Origin: an uncultured Clostridia bacterium
GTDB taxonomy: Bacteria > Bacillota > Clostridia > Oscillospirales > Acutalibacteraceae
Length of the DNA stretch: 64,000 nt
Assembly: GCA_946407065.1 (NCBI GenBank)
Contig: CAMJMQ010000007.1
Span: 1 to 64,000 of the forward strand
Direction of reading: 5' to 3'
A program made the translations under genes and the position numbers. Shown here one piece after another: positions 54,021 through 62,643 of this stretch. The notes beneath the pieces were generated by a model that saw only the letters and a program-made list of their open reading frames with translations, made no database searches and was not told where the DNA came from. Within the stretch, counting starts at the first letter, position 1, and each line of letters opens with the position of its first letter.

Positions 54021-55653
54021 TCAGTTTGTCGAAAAATCCAGCGAGAGCTGGGCTTTTTGTCGTATTTATGGTAAAATAGATACGGTGATTGAAATGTTGG
54101 AAAAGAACGTAAATAATAGATCGTTAGTAGAGATCGTGAGCTTAGAGGATTTAGTCCCCGAGGATCATCTTTTGAGAAAGATAGATGCAGCGGTAGATTT
54201 CAGCAAGATCTATGAGTTTGTAGAAGATCTGTACTGTGAGGATAACGGCAGACCAAGTATAGATCCAGTCATACTGTTCAAGATGGTACTGATCCAACAT
54301 CTGTATGGAATCACCTCTCTCAGACGAGTGGCAAAAGAAGTGAGTATGAATGTAGCATACCGTTGGTTTTTAGGGTACAGTCTGCATGATGAAACGCCAC
54401 ACTTTTCCACATTAAGCTACAATTTCAGGAAAAGATTCAACAGAGAAACGGTAGACAAGGTATTCTATTGGATACTGGATGAGATAGCGGAAGCAGGATA
54501 TCTGAATACAGAAGCTGTATTCATAGACGGAACGCACATCAAAGCCAACGCCAACACTAAGAAAAAGATCAAGGAAGAAGTGCCGGTCGCGGCAAAGAGA
54601 TATGCTGATGAGCTTCTTGAAGAGATCAACGAGGACAGAGAAGCACATGGAAAGAAACCGTTTAAAACTGACGAAGATAATGGCAACGATAACAATACGC
54701 CTTCAAAGCCTAAGAAGAAAAGAGATAACACTTCAAAGAAGAAGTTAAAAAGACGTAAGAAAAAAGCGAAGAAGAAAACAAAAGAGGTAACTAAAAGCAC
54801 AACCGATCCCGAGAGCGGATTGTTCGTAAAGGGAGAGCATAAAAAACAGTTTGCTTATGAAGCGCATACAGCCTGCGACAAGAACGGTTTTGTATTGGAA
54901 ACAGAAGTAACACCCGGCAATGTACACGACAGCGTAGCGTTTGACGATGTATACGACAAAGTAGTAGAGAGATATCTCGAAGTAGAAACCATCGTAGCAG
55001 ACAGCGCATACAAAACTCCGCACATAGCAAAGAAGATATTTGATGACGACAGAGTATTAGATACTGCGTACAAAAGACCGCAGACAAAGAAAGGCAACCA
55101 CCCATATTACGAGTATGTATATGATGAATACTATGACTGCATTATCTGTCCGGAATACCAAATACTGAACTACAGTACCACCAATCGCGACGGTTACAGA
55201 GAATACAAGAGCAATCCGGAGATATGCAGGAATTGTCCGAGCAGGCATCTGTGTACAGCTTCAAAGGATTGTGTAAAGACAGTAACCAAACACATCTGGC
55301 ATGAGTACATAGAACGGTGCGAGGATATTCGTCATATACCTGAGTACGCGGAACTTTACAAAGAGAGAAAAGAGAAGATCGAGAGAGTATTTGCAGACGC
55401 GAAAGAAAAACACGCGATGCGATACACTCCCTACAGAGGCTTGAACGCAGTTACCAACTGGGTCAGGCTTAAGTTTGCTGCCATGAATCTCAAAAAGTTG
55501 GCACTATGGAAAGCAAAAAGTAGGAAACATCACTCTCCTGACCCTGTTTTAGTTCCTATCTCAAATTACTGCTTACATTTTTTAGAAATCTTAATTCAAA
55601 AATTAAAGCCATGTTTCAACTTCCGCCGAAACATGGCTTTTTCTACAGCCTGA
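54021..55653 (+). mobile_element. IS1182-family insertion sequence (complete)
   Basis: Imperfect terminal inverted repeats: left TCAGTTTGTCGAAAAATCC, right end reads (minus strand) TCAGGCTGTAGAAAAAGCC. Each tip abuts a hairpin in flanking DNA (54003-54020; 55654-55678). The transposase stop TGA forms the right tip itself. Confidence 0.85.
54094..55653 (+). CDS. IS1182-family DDE transposase
   Basis: 519 residues if ATG 54094 is used; the frame is open further upstream but leaves the IS. N-terminal DUF772-like helix region (RPSIDPVILFKMVLIQHLYGITSLRRV), first Asp in FIDGTHIKANANT, a Lys-rich insertion (about 205-250), second Asp in VADSAYKT, and RIERVFADAKEKHAMRYTPYRGL near the end. Appears intact. 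Confidence 0.92.
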   Translation: MLEKNVNNRSLVEIVSLEDLVPEDHLLRKIDAAVDFSKIYEFVEDLYCEDNGRPSIDPVILFKMVLIQHLYGITSLRRVAKEVSMNVAYRWFLGYSLHDETPHFSTLSYNFRKRFNRETVDKVFYWILDEIAEAGYLNTEAVFIDGTHIKANANTKKKIKEEVPVAAKRYADELLEEINEDREAHGKKPFKTDEDNGNDNNTPSKPKKKRDNTSKKKLKRRKKKAKKKTKEVTKSTTDPESGLFVKGEHKKQFAYEAHTACDKNGFVLETEVTPGNVHDSVAFDDVYDKVVERYLEVETIVADSAYKTPHIAKKIFDDDRVLDTAYKRPQTKKGNHPYYEYVYDEYYDCIICPEYQILNYSTTNRDGYREYKSNPEICRNCPSRHLCTASKDCVKTVTKHIWHEYIERCEDIRHIPEYAELYKERKEKIERVFADAKEKHAMRYTPYRGLNAVTNWVRLKFAAMNLKKLALWKAKSRKHHSPDPVLVPISNYCLHFLEILIQKLKPCFNFRRNMAFSTA

Positions 55654-55690
55654 CCGCTTGTTCATAACGAACAAGCGGTTATTTTTTCTG
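55654..55690. terminator. Hairpin at the IS1182 right flank
   Basis: CCGCTTGTTC-ATAAC-GAACAAGCGG followed by TTATTTTTT. Twin of the hairpin at 46582. On the minus strand it could serve barstar. Confidence 0.8.
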
Positions 55691-55696
55691 TGATTA

Positions 55697-55987
55697 TTAT
55701 GCTGTCACTATTTTAAAAATAACATTGGGCGAATTGCTGTGTACATCATCAAAAAACCTGAGCATAGTCTGCGCGTATTGTCGCATATCATCCGGCATTG
55801 TTTCTAACCCTTTGATTTCAACGGTTACATTCTCATCATCTTCATACCAACCATCTAAACAGTCCCATAGAGCATCCCAATTCTCACCGTAATAATCCGG
55901 AAACTCAAACTTTGTTTTCAGTTCCCTATGGAGTTGTGCAGGATACTTCATATTGGTAAAATCTAATGTTATCTTTATTGCTTTCAT
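55697..55987 (-). CDS. Barstar-family ribonuclease inhibitor
   Basis: 96 residues from ATG 55987; an ATG 54 bp earlier is less likely. FPDYYGENWDALWDCLDGW is the barstar signature helix that plugs the barnase active site. No ribonuclease gene lies nearby, so it is an orphan immunity gene, possibly protecting from toxins of neighbours. The ribosome site AAGGAGGG is rather far (about 13 nt). Confidence 0.88.
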   Translation of the reverse strand: MKAIKITLDFTNMKYPAQLHRELKTKFEFPDYYGENWDALWDCLDGWYEDDENVTVEIKGLETMPDDMRQYAQTMLRFFDDVHSNSPNVIFKIVTA

Positions 55988-56192
55988 ATTAAATAGATTA
56001 CCCTCCTTATATAATTTCAATAAATGTTCTGTAATGATCAAGAGTAATAAAAATCAATCCGTCATAGGAGATTTCGATTATAGTTGCATAGTATTATGCA
56101 ACTATAAAATGATTGTAACATTATTTTTTGTGTTTGTCGATAATCGATGGTAGAATCTTTACATTTACAAGATAATATAGCAACATAAAGAA

Positions 56193-56218
56193 CCGCCTGC
56201 TCACGAATGAACAGGCGG
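56193..56218 (-). terminator. Terminator of the recombinase remnant
   Basis: CCGCCTGCTCA...TGAACAGGCGG, near copy of 2878-2908. Confidence 0.75.
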
Positions 56219-56225
56219 GTAAATT

Positions 56226-56590
56226 TTATGCCGGAATCGGAATATTCTCTGTTTCCTCCATACCGAGGAAGAACTGGCGGAAATTCATATTCAGCTCGAT
56301 GTTCAGGTCATAGTTGCGGCAAACGTCGATGCGTTTGATCATCGAATTAACGATCATCTTTTTCGCTTCTACGGTAGCACTGTCATACAGGCTCGACCAT
56401 GAAATGATCTCATCATACTCAGGTCTTTGATAAGATTCTCCGAGGATTCTACCTCACGCTGTGCTTCGTCACAGTGTTCGTTCAAGCTCTGCACCCTTGC
56501 TTCGGATTCCTCGACCAATCCGGCGAGCATCGTCTGCGAAAAGGCGCTCTCTCTCTGAATGGACTTTACGACCTCTGCGCGGAGCTTATC
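56226..56590 (-). pseudogene. Serine recombinase, C-terminal fragment
   Basis: Almost identical to the last 125 codons of the recombinase at 2915 (coiled coil ESAFSQTMLAGLVEESEARVQSLNEHCDEAQREVESSENLIKDL-type) but with a deletion near 56418 that shifts the frame. At 56590 it joins tnpV DNA abruptly. Confidence 0.88.
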
Positions 56591-56860
56591 TGGGGACAGC
56601 GTCGCAGACGCTATCTCAAAGAACATCACAAAATCCTATACTATAACTTGCTCACCCAATGCAAGCTAATCGATCATCTCGCTGATATCAATGAAGAAGC
56701 GCAAAACATGTATGACCGGCTCGTAAAACAGCTTGCAGAACAAGAAGGTGTTACCGAGAAGCTCAAAGGAGAAGATCCGTTAGAGTGGGTGGCAAAAATG
56801 AACAATATCAACTCACGCGCAAGTGAGATCGTTTTTGCTGAAATCATCTATTCAATTTAA
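56590..56860 (+). pseudogene. tnpV: tnpV fragment fused to the recombinase remnant
   Basis: Starts at CTGGGGACAGCG, exactly the IWGQRRRR point of tnpV, and runs to the normal end (ASEIVFAEIIYSI). The first 37 codons are missing. The junction uses the same ATCTGGGG site at which copy 1 (12056) is disrupted. Confidence 0.85.
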
Positions 56861-57180
56861 TATTAACGGCTGCTGCAGTTCATCGATTGCAACAGCTGTT
56901 ATCCTTTTATATAGCGTAACTTTTCCTCGTCGATCGGGATGGTAATTCTGCCTTTCATTACGCCCGGTTTATCCAAAATAACATCCAACGAAAAGGCTGG
57001 ATAATAATTTATCACCAAGTCGGCGAAGGTCTCGCAGTCGGGCTGGATCAGGAAAGTCGTGTCAGCTATTTATTCCTCACACACGCTTTTCCAAAAGCCG
57101 ATGTGCTGATAGAGCAGGTATTTTTCGCCTGCGAGGTGCTGAACTTTACGCTTTCTTTATGTGCAAGCCGGTATTCCTTC
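56861..57180 (-). pseudogene. Unrecognised gene remnant
   Basis: The minus strand has short coding-like runs: QHLAGEKYLLYQHIGFWKSVCEE then a stop, and TFLIQPDCETFADLVINYYPAFSLDVILDKPGVMKGRI...DEEKLRYIKG to a stop near 56905. They look like the end of a decayed gene. No family recognised. Confidence 0.4.
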
Positions 57181-57272
57181 GGAAGAACGACATGGCATGG
57201 TTTTCATAAAAGCTCTGATCGGAGAAATCCGGTTGGGGCTTTTTTGCAAAGAGTTGATATTAAAGAGGTATA

Positions 57273-57535
57273 ATACTAATCCTTAATAAAACCCTTTATC
57301 ATCTATTGCGATAAATTCCGCATAGCTTTGTTAGCGTCGTCGCTCGCCGTACTCGCTGAGAGCGGTCAAGTGTGACCACTCTCGTACTCGTGTGGCGGCT
57401 CCTCCTTCCCCCCACCGCGCAGGGGCGCGTCGGGGTCCCCGGATATGACATACGACAGTATGCCTGCGTCACTCGCCTCGCTCTGCGAAATTTATCACTA
57501 ATATCTGATTAAATCTTTTTATCAAGGATTAGTAT
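57273..57535. repeat. 263-bp palindromic element (MITE-like)
   Basis: Ends are inverted repeats: ATACTAATCCTTAATAAAA left, TTTTTATCAAGGATTAGTAT right. Similarity continues inward about 60 bp (GATAAATTCCGCA versus TGCGAAATTTATC). The centre is GC-rich with CTCGC-type repeats and no ORF. Confidence 0.65.
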
Positions 57536-57693
57536 AAGGAGCAATCCGAAAACAGCAGGAGTGAATGATCTGCTTTTTATTTCAAACAATCTTCATACAA
57601 GTTTCACACGGTGTTCACATAACGCGATTTATTTTTTAGTTTCATATTAGGTTCACCGATTACAATACAGGCATAGCACAGGAGGTGGCTCTT

Positions 57694-58209
57694 ATGAGAG
57701 ATAAGATATTGAAGCGATTTGCGGTGGGGACGGTCGGCGTATTCTTTGCTTACGCGCTGATCAAACAGCCGTTCGCGGTAATGAGCGATCCGAGCGCGCT
57801 GATTGCGGGTGATTGGAAGAAGACGGAACCAACCGCAGTGGTGCAGGCGACACAGCCCTCTTCAGCCGCTCCTACGGTATCTCCGACGGAATTGTTTATG
57901 CAGTATCAGGCGCAAACAGCCGTCCCGGAAGAAATGCCGACCGAATCTCCGACAGAAGCGGTGACAGAAGCTCCGGAAGAAGTATACTACGAAGAGGATT
58001 CGTCGCAGGATGACGATAATGATGCGGAATGGCAGCCCGAACCGGAAGAACAGTCCGGCGGCGACGCACCTTCCCTAACAGAATTTCTCTCGACCATGAT
58101 ATGCGGCGGGTGCAGGCACAACTGCTCGCTCGTCAGCCCGAGATGTATGAAAGGGCGCTCCAAGGCAGAGAGCGCAACGGTGGAATATTATGAAACCTAC
58201 GGAGCATAA
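57694..58209 (+). CDS. Membrane-anchored protein with a C-terminal four-Cys motif
   Basis: 171 residues from ATG 57694 (AGGAGG 8 nt before; a GTG 9 bp earlier is possible). One N-terminal membrane helix (FAVGTVGVFFAYALI), a Thr/Pro/Glu-rich linker (about 45-120), and a tail with CGGCRHNCSLVSPRC: four Cys in CxxCxxxCxxxxxxC spacing, able to hold a metal or Fe-S cluster. First gene of the HgdB-type operon, overlapping the next by 20 bp. No named family; an electron-carrier role is inferred. Confidence 0.7.
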   Translation: MRDKILKRFAVGTVGVFFAYALIKQPFAVMSDPSALIAGDWKKTEPTAVVQATQPSSAAPTVSPTELFMQYQAQTAVPEEMPTESPTEAVTEAPEEVYYEEDSSQDDDNDAEWQPEPEEQSGGDAPSLTEFLSTMICGGCRHNCSLVSPRCMKGRSKAESATVEYYETYGA

Positions 58210-59452
58210 CAGCTTCAAAAATGAAGCGACAGAAACGATCAACAGGATCGAAACGGAAAACAGCAATCTCTTTGAATTGAAATGGTTTTTGGAAACAGCA
58301 TTGTTAAGATTTGATGAAAGTTATCTGAAGAAAATCCAGCCGCAGGTGATCGTCCTCGGCAACGATATCCCTGCCGAAGTGCTGTATGCGGTATGCAATC
58401 ACCCCTTTTATGTGCTCGGCGGCAGCCTCGGTACGGCGCACTGGGCGGATGAACTGACCCCGCGCGATACCGATCCGTTCAGCCGATCGACACTGGGCTG
58501 GCTGATCAATCCCGATTTTGATATCACCAAAAATGCTCTGATTGTCACAGCCACATCCTCGGACAGCAGACGAAAGCTGATCGCTGTTCTGCAAAGCGCG
58601 GGGCGTCAGGTCGCCGCGATGGATGTCCCTCCGATGAACAACACGAGCAACGCGATTCACTACTATAAAGATCAAATGGTGATGCTTGCGGAGAAGATCG
58701 GCAAATATACGCACAAGCATCTGACAGGCGGTAATCTCAGACGCGCTGTCAGAAAGGTCGCGCGAGCTCACCGACAGTGGCAGCGCTTCACCGCGACTGC
58801 GTATGCGGCAAAGGGCTTCATTTCCGATGAGGCGGTTCTGTTGGTCACGCAGTGCATGTATTTTGCAGACAGCTTGAACGAGTGGGCGCTTCATGTCGCC
58901 GATTTGACAAAGGAACTCGAAGCGCTGAACAAGCGGTTCATGCTCAAGCAAAAAGAAAAGCCTAATGTCCTGATCCTCGGCTCACCCGTCGTGTTCCCAA
59001 ACTACAAGGTGCCGCAGCTGATCGCTTCGGCAAATATGCGGATCGCGGCGGTAGCCGACTGCCTCTCCTTAGAGGCGGCGCTGTCGGTCACGAGATGCAA
59101 CCGGATGATCTCAGCCGACCGCATACTGGATCAGATCGCGCAGGATCATCTGCGGGCGACGTCCTCGGGCGCAAGAGTGAACAACGAGGGCTTATATTCC
59201 TACTTCCTGCACCTCGTCGATCAGCTCCGTCCTGACGGTATCGTGTGTCATATCCTGAAAGGTCAGATCGAATACGACTTTGAGCTGCCATATATCGAAA
59301 AGGCGGCGGAAGAGCTTGACATCCCGGTCTTCCGGCTTGAGACCGATTATCAGTATCAGGATATGGAGCAGCTCAGAATCCGTATGGAGGCGTTCGGCGA
59401 GATGCTGAATCAAAAAAATATCGTCAAAAGAAAGGCAAAACGAAGCGCATAA
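58190..59452 (+). CDS. 2-hydroxyacyl-CoA dehydratase D-like protein, divergent
   Basis: 420 residues with the HgdB/BcrB fold pattern: PNVLILGSPVVFPNYKVPQLIA, ADCLSLEAA, DGIVCHILKGQIEYDFELPYIEKAAEELDIPVFRLETDYQYQDMEQLRIRMEAF. The N-terminal Cys ligands of active dehydratases (GTYC and CPL type) are missing, so its cluster is altered or lost. It pairs with the canonical paralogue at 61359. Confidence 0.8.
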   Translation: MKPTEHNSFKNEATETINRIETENSNLFELKWFLETALLRFDESYLKKIQPQVIVLGNDIPAEVLYAVCNHPFYVLGGSLGTAHWADELTPRDTDPFSRSTLGWLINPDFDITKNALIVTATSSDSRRKLIAVLQSAGRQVAAMDVPPMNNTSNAIHYYKDQMVMLAEKIGKYTHKHLTGGNLRRAVRKVARAHRQWQRFTATAYAAKGFISDEAVLLVTQCMYFADSLNEWALHVADLTKELEALNKRFMLKQKEKPNVLILGSPVVFPNYKVPQLIASANMRIAAVADCLSLEAALSVTRCNRMISADRILDQIAQDHLRATSSGARVNNEGLYSYFLHLVDQLRPDGIVCHILKGQIEYDFELPYIEKAAEELDIPVFRLETDYQYQDMEQLRIRMEAFGEMLNQKNIVKRKAKRSA

Positions 59453-59464
59453 AGGAGGATCACA

Positions 59465-61213
59465 ATGAAAAACAAAACAATAAAAAAGATTCTCTTTGCC
59501 GTATTCGCGGTTGCAATATGCGTCGCGGCATACTTTGCGGCAGATCTGGCGTTCTTTCAATATGACGATCCCTTAGCACGCGCCTCATTGACCGTTGAAA
59601 ACGACGACAAAAATTTATCTTTCACCTATGATAACGACGCGATCACCCTGCACGGCGCGGAGAATTCGTTCGTTTACGCGCTGACAGTCGCGGGCGTCAA
59701 GACCGTCGACAGCGCCTATACTGAATCATTGCCGTCTGATTTTCTCGGCAGCTTCGCGGCTGTACGGATCGATGCGTCGAACGACGACGGCGACGGGATC
59801 ACCGAGAAGATTTATCATATTGCCAAGACCGATATGAAATATACGCAAGGCTATTCCACCTCGGCAAACGTGTTCCTCAGCGACGAGATACCCTTTGAGG
59901 TCGCGTATATCGACAGAGATCAATTTACGGTTTATCTCGGGGGTGAACCCGTTCCCAATGCCGCTGTCACCGTGACGCTTGCGAACGGCACGACAAAGCA
60001 GGTCACGACCGACGGGAACGGTAACATCAACGACCTTGACCTCAACGATGTTCGCAACGGTCTGACCTTTACCTATATCCCCGATGCACACAACACCTAT
60101 ACGCTCAACTATCAGGTGGAGGCGGATACGATCTTCACCGCGCGATGGCTGTCGGCGATGCTGCCGTTCGGTATCATCATTCTGATATCAATCATCTGCA
60201 TCGCGTTGGATGTGTTGCTGAGAAAGCTGTTGTACAAAAAGGAAAAGATGCCGATCGGCAAAACAGCGATCGCTTCCAAAGATACACGCAAAAAGCGATT
60301 TGTATTCGGCTTTCAGACGATCAGATGGATCATCATGATCCTCAGCTTCGGGCTGTTGATATTCGGCAGCAGGCTGACGGGAACGGTATTCACCAATGTC
60401 CAGCTTCCGGTGCTCGCCTGTCCGTACAACCTCGATCAGCTGACGAGCGCCGGATGCTATTACCTCAGTCACCTTGACGTACTGTTCGCCGAGGGCTGGC
60501 AGGAGATCCTCGCATTCGTCGGTACCTTTATCGTTTGCGCCGTCCTGCTCGGACGTGTTCTGTGCGGCTTTATCTGTCCGCTGGGATTTGTGCAGGACGT
60601 CGCGCATGAAGCAAGACAGGCGTTACATATCGAGGGGATCTCCCTCAACGAGAAGATGTACACCGTCCTCAGGCTTGTCAAGTGGATCATGCTGATCATC
60701 TTCCTCGGGATCGGCTTTATCGGCGGCAATTTTTGCGACTTCTGTCCCGCGGCGGCGATCTCACCGGCACTGGCGGGCTTTAAATTGAGTCTGGGTCTCG
60801 GTGGCTTCTTCATGATCGTCGTGATCGTCGCGGGCTTTTTCAAGCGCAGAGCCTTCTGCAATATCTGTCCGCTGGGCTATATCATCGGTCTGACGCACAA
60901 GGCGTCGTTGTTCAAGCTCAAAAAAGACGCGGTCGCCTGTACCGAATGCGGCGCGTGCTACGAAGCCTGCCCGATGGGGATCAAGTCGATCTTTACCGAG
61001 CGCGAGGGCAAGGATATCCGCAAGATCGACGTCACCACCGCCGACTGCATTATGTGCGGCGAATGTGTGCGCCGATGCCCGGAAAACAATGCTCTAGCTA
61101 TTACCTTCTGCGGAAAGAAGATATATAATGCAGACCGCATAAAATTCATGAAGCAATACGCCCCGAAACCCGACAAATACGCACCGTTTTATGATAATGA
61201 AAAGCACCGATAA
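59465..61213 (+). CDS. NapH/NosR-like membrane ferredoxin with external domain
   Basis: 582 residues, AAAGGAGG. Signal-anchor helix, an external domain (about 30-220) with a DUF4198-like part (FTVYLGGEPVPNAAVTVTLANG), then about six helices with CGFICPLGF and CNICPLGY motifs, and a cytoplasmic tail with two 4Fe-4S motifs CTECGACYEACP and CIMCGECVRRCP. It probably passes electrons across or along the membrane to the HgdB-type proteins. Confidence 0.88.
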   Translation: MKNKTIKKILFAVFAVAICVAAYFAADLAFFQYDDPLARASLTVENDDKNLSFTYDNDAITLHGAENSFVYALTVAGVKTVDSAYTESLPSDFLGSFAAVRIDASNDDGDGITEKIYHIAKTDMKYTQGYSTSANVFLSDEIPFEVAYIDRDQFTVYLGGEPVPNAAVTVTLANGTTKQVTTDGNGNINDLDLNDVRNGLTFTYIPDAHNTYTLNYQVEADTIFTARWLSAMLPFGIIILISIICIALDVLLRKLLYKKEKMPIGKTAIASKDTRKKRFVFGFQTIRWIIMILSFGLLIFGSRLTGTVFTNVQLPVLACPYNLDQLTSAGCYYLSHLDVLFAEGWQEILAFVGTFIVCAVLLGRVLCGFICPLGFVQDVAHEARQALHIEGISLNEKMYTVLRLVKWIMLIIFLGIGFIGGNFCDFCPAAAISPALAGFKLSLGLGGFFMIVVIVAGFFKRRAFCNICPLGYIIGLTHKASLFKLKKDAVACTECGACYEACPMGIKSIFTEREGKDIRKIDVTTADCIMCGECVRRCPENNALAITFCGKKIYNADRIKFMKQYAPKPDKYAPFYDNEKHR

Positions 61214-61358
61214 CTATCGCAGTTGTTGCGAGGTCAATATGGGGTCCCCGACACGCCTGCGTGTTGGGGAGAGGACGAACGGCGATACGAGGTCAAGGCG
61301 TACCTACCGGATACGCCTACCGAGTTCAGCCGATGAGGACGAGAAAAGAGTGATAAGA

Positions 61359-62639
61359 ATGAGTGAGATATACACCCGACAGGGTACTCCGGAGGAGCGC
61401 AGGAAAGCGCGTTTTCTCAATAAATCTTCCGCGACCGCGATCAAGTATCTCAGAAAAATCGAAGACCTGCCGCATAAGCCGGAAGCGCTGAAGCCGTTCA
61501 CGGATGTTTTAAAACACGTTTTCGTCGATATGCAGGGCGCGGTGAAGCCCATGGGCGTCCCGTCCGTCGGCACCTACTGCGTGATGGTACCGCCCGAGCT
61601 GATCTACGCGGCGGGCGCGATGCCCGTCAAGCTCTGCGGCGGCAGTTATACCGCGTTCAACGTCGGCGACGATATCGCGCCGCGCGACGCCTGTCCGCTG
61701 ATCAAGGCGATCATGGGCTTTGAGAGCATCGGCGTGATGCCGGTGTATCAGGAGTGTCAGATGATGGCGGTGCCGATCACCTGTGACTGCAAAAAGAAGC
61801 TCGCCGGCTACCTTGCCGAACACCGCAGAACCGTTACACTGCATGTCCCCTCCGGACGCGACCGCGACGAGGATATGGAGCAGTACGTCAGAGAGCTGTA
61901 TCTGTTCAGCCAAAAGCTGACAGAAGTAACAGGAATCGAACTCAGCTATGAGCGTCTGTCATGGGCGTGCGGCATGACCGCGGCGGCACAGTATGAGCTG
62001 TCCCGCTTCATCGAACTGCGGCGCAGATACCCGCTTGCCGTTAAGGGAACGCACTACATGGCGGCGATGAACGCAATCAGCTATACGCATATTTCGCTGT
62101 GGACGCAGTATATGCATGACCTGTGTGATGAAACAGAGCAAAAAGCAAAGCGCGGCGAGATGGCGTCCAAAGAAAACCGTCCGCGCATCCTGATCACAGG
62201 CTCGCCGATCGTTTTCCCTAACTTCAAACTGCCGCTGTTGATCGAAGAAATGGGCGGCGCGCTGGTCGCAGACGAGACCTGTATGGGCGAACGCGGTGCT
62301 TATGATCCGCCCGCTATCGTCGATCAAAGCACCGACGGTATCATGCGGGCATTGGCGAACAAGAGCACCCGTCCCTGCACCTGTCCGACCTTTGTCGATA
62401 ACAAGCGTAGGCTGTACCGTATCATGCAAATGCTGGAGGACTACAGGGTACAGGGCGTGATCTATCACGTTCTGCGCGGATGCCTCGTCTATGACTATGA
62501 GTATCAGGTAATGGAAGAAGAGCTCGGAAAGCTCGGTATTCCTATTATCCGCGTCGAGAGCGATTATAACGAAGAGGACGTCGAACAGCTCCGCATCCGT
62601 GTGGAAGCGTTTATTGAGCTGATCAAATACGGGAGGTAA
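61359..62639 (+). CDS. HgdB/double-cubane-type Fe-S protein
   Basis: 426 residues. Cluster cysteines C74 (GTYC), C112 (DACPLIK), C133, C142 and C144 (ITCDCKKK); later Cys in CTCPTF and HVLRGCLVYDYE. This is the pattern of 2-hydroxyacyl-CoA dehydratase subunits and of the related double-cubane cluster proteins, which do difficult reductions with ATP-activated electrons. ATG 61359 is preferred because the longer frame reads noncoding-like DNA; its ribosome site (AAAAGAG) is weak. The substrate is unknown. Confidence 0.85.
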   Translation: MSEIYTRQGTPEERRKARFLNKSSATAIKYLRKIEDLPHKPEALKPFTDVLKHVFVDMQGAVKPMGVPSVGTYCVMVPPELIYAAGAMPVKLCGGSYTAFNVGDDIAPRDACPLIKAIMGFESIGVMPVYQECQMMAVPITCDCKKKLAGYLAEHRRTVTLHVPSGRDRDEDMEQYVRELYLFSQKLTEVTGIELSYERLSWACGMTAAAQYELSRFIELRRRYPLAVKGTHYMAAMNAISYTHISLWTQYMHDLCDETEQKAKRGEMASKENRPRILITGSPIVFPNFKLPLLIEEMGGALVADETCMGERGAYDPPAIVDQSTDGIMRALANKSTRPCTCPTFVDNKRRLYRIMQMLEDYRVQGVIYHVLRGCLVYDYEYQVMEEELGKLGIPIIRVESDYNEEDVEQLRIRVEAFIELIKYGR

Positions 62640-62643
62640 GAAT

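Noticed and set aside
61191..61358. In-frame N-terminal extension of the HgdB-type protein at 61359
   Set aside because: It overlaps the end of the preceding gene, is Arg/Ser-rich and unlike the family. The MSEIYTRQGTPEERRKARFLN start fits better.
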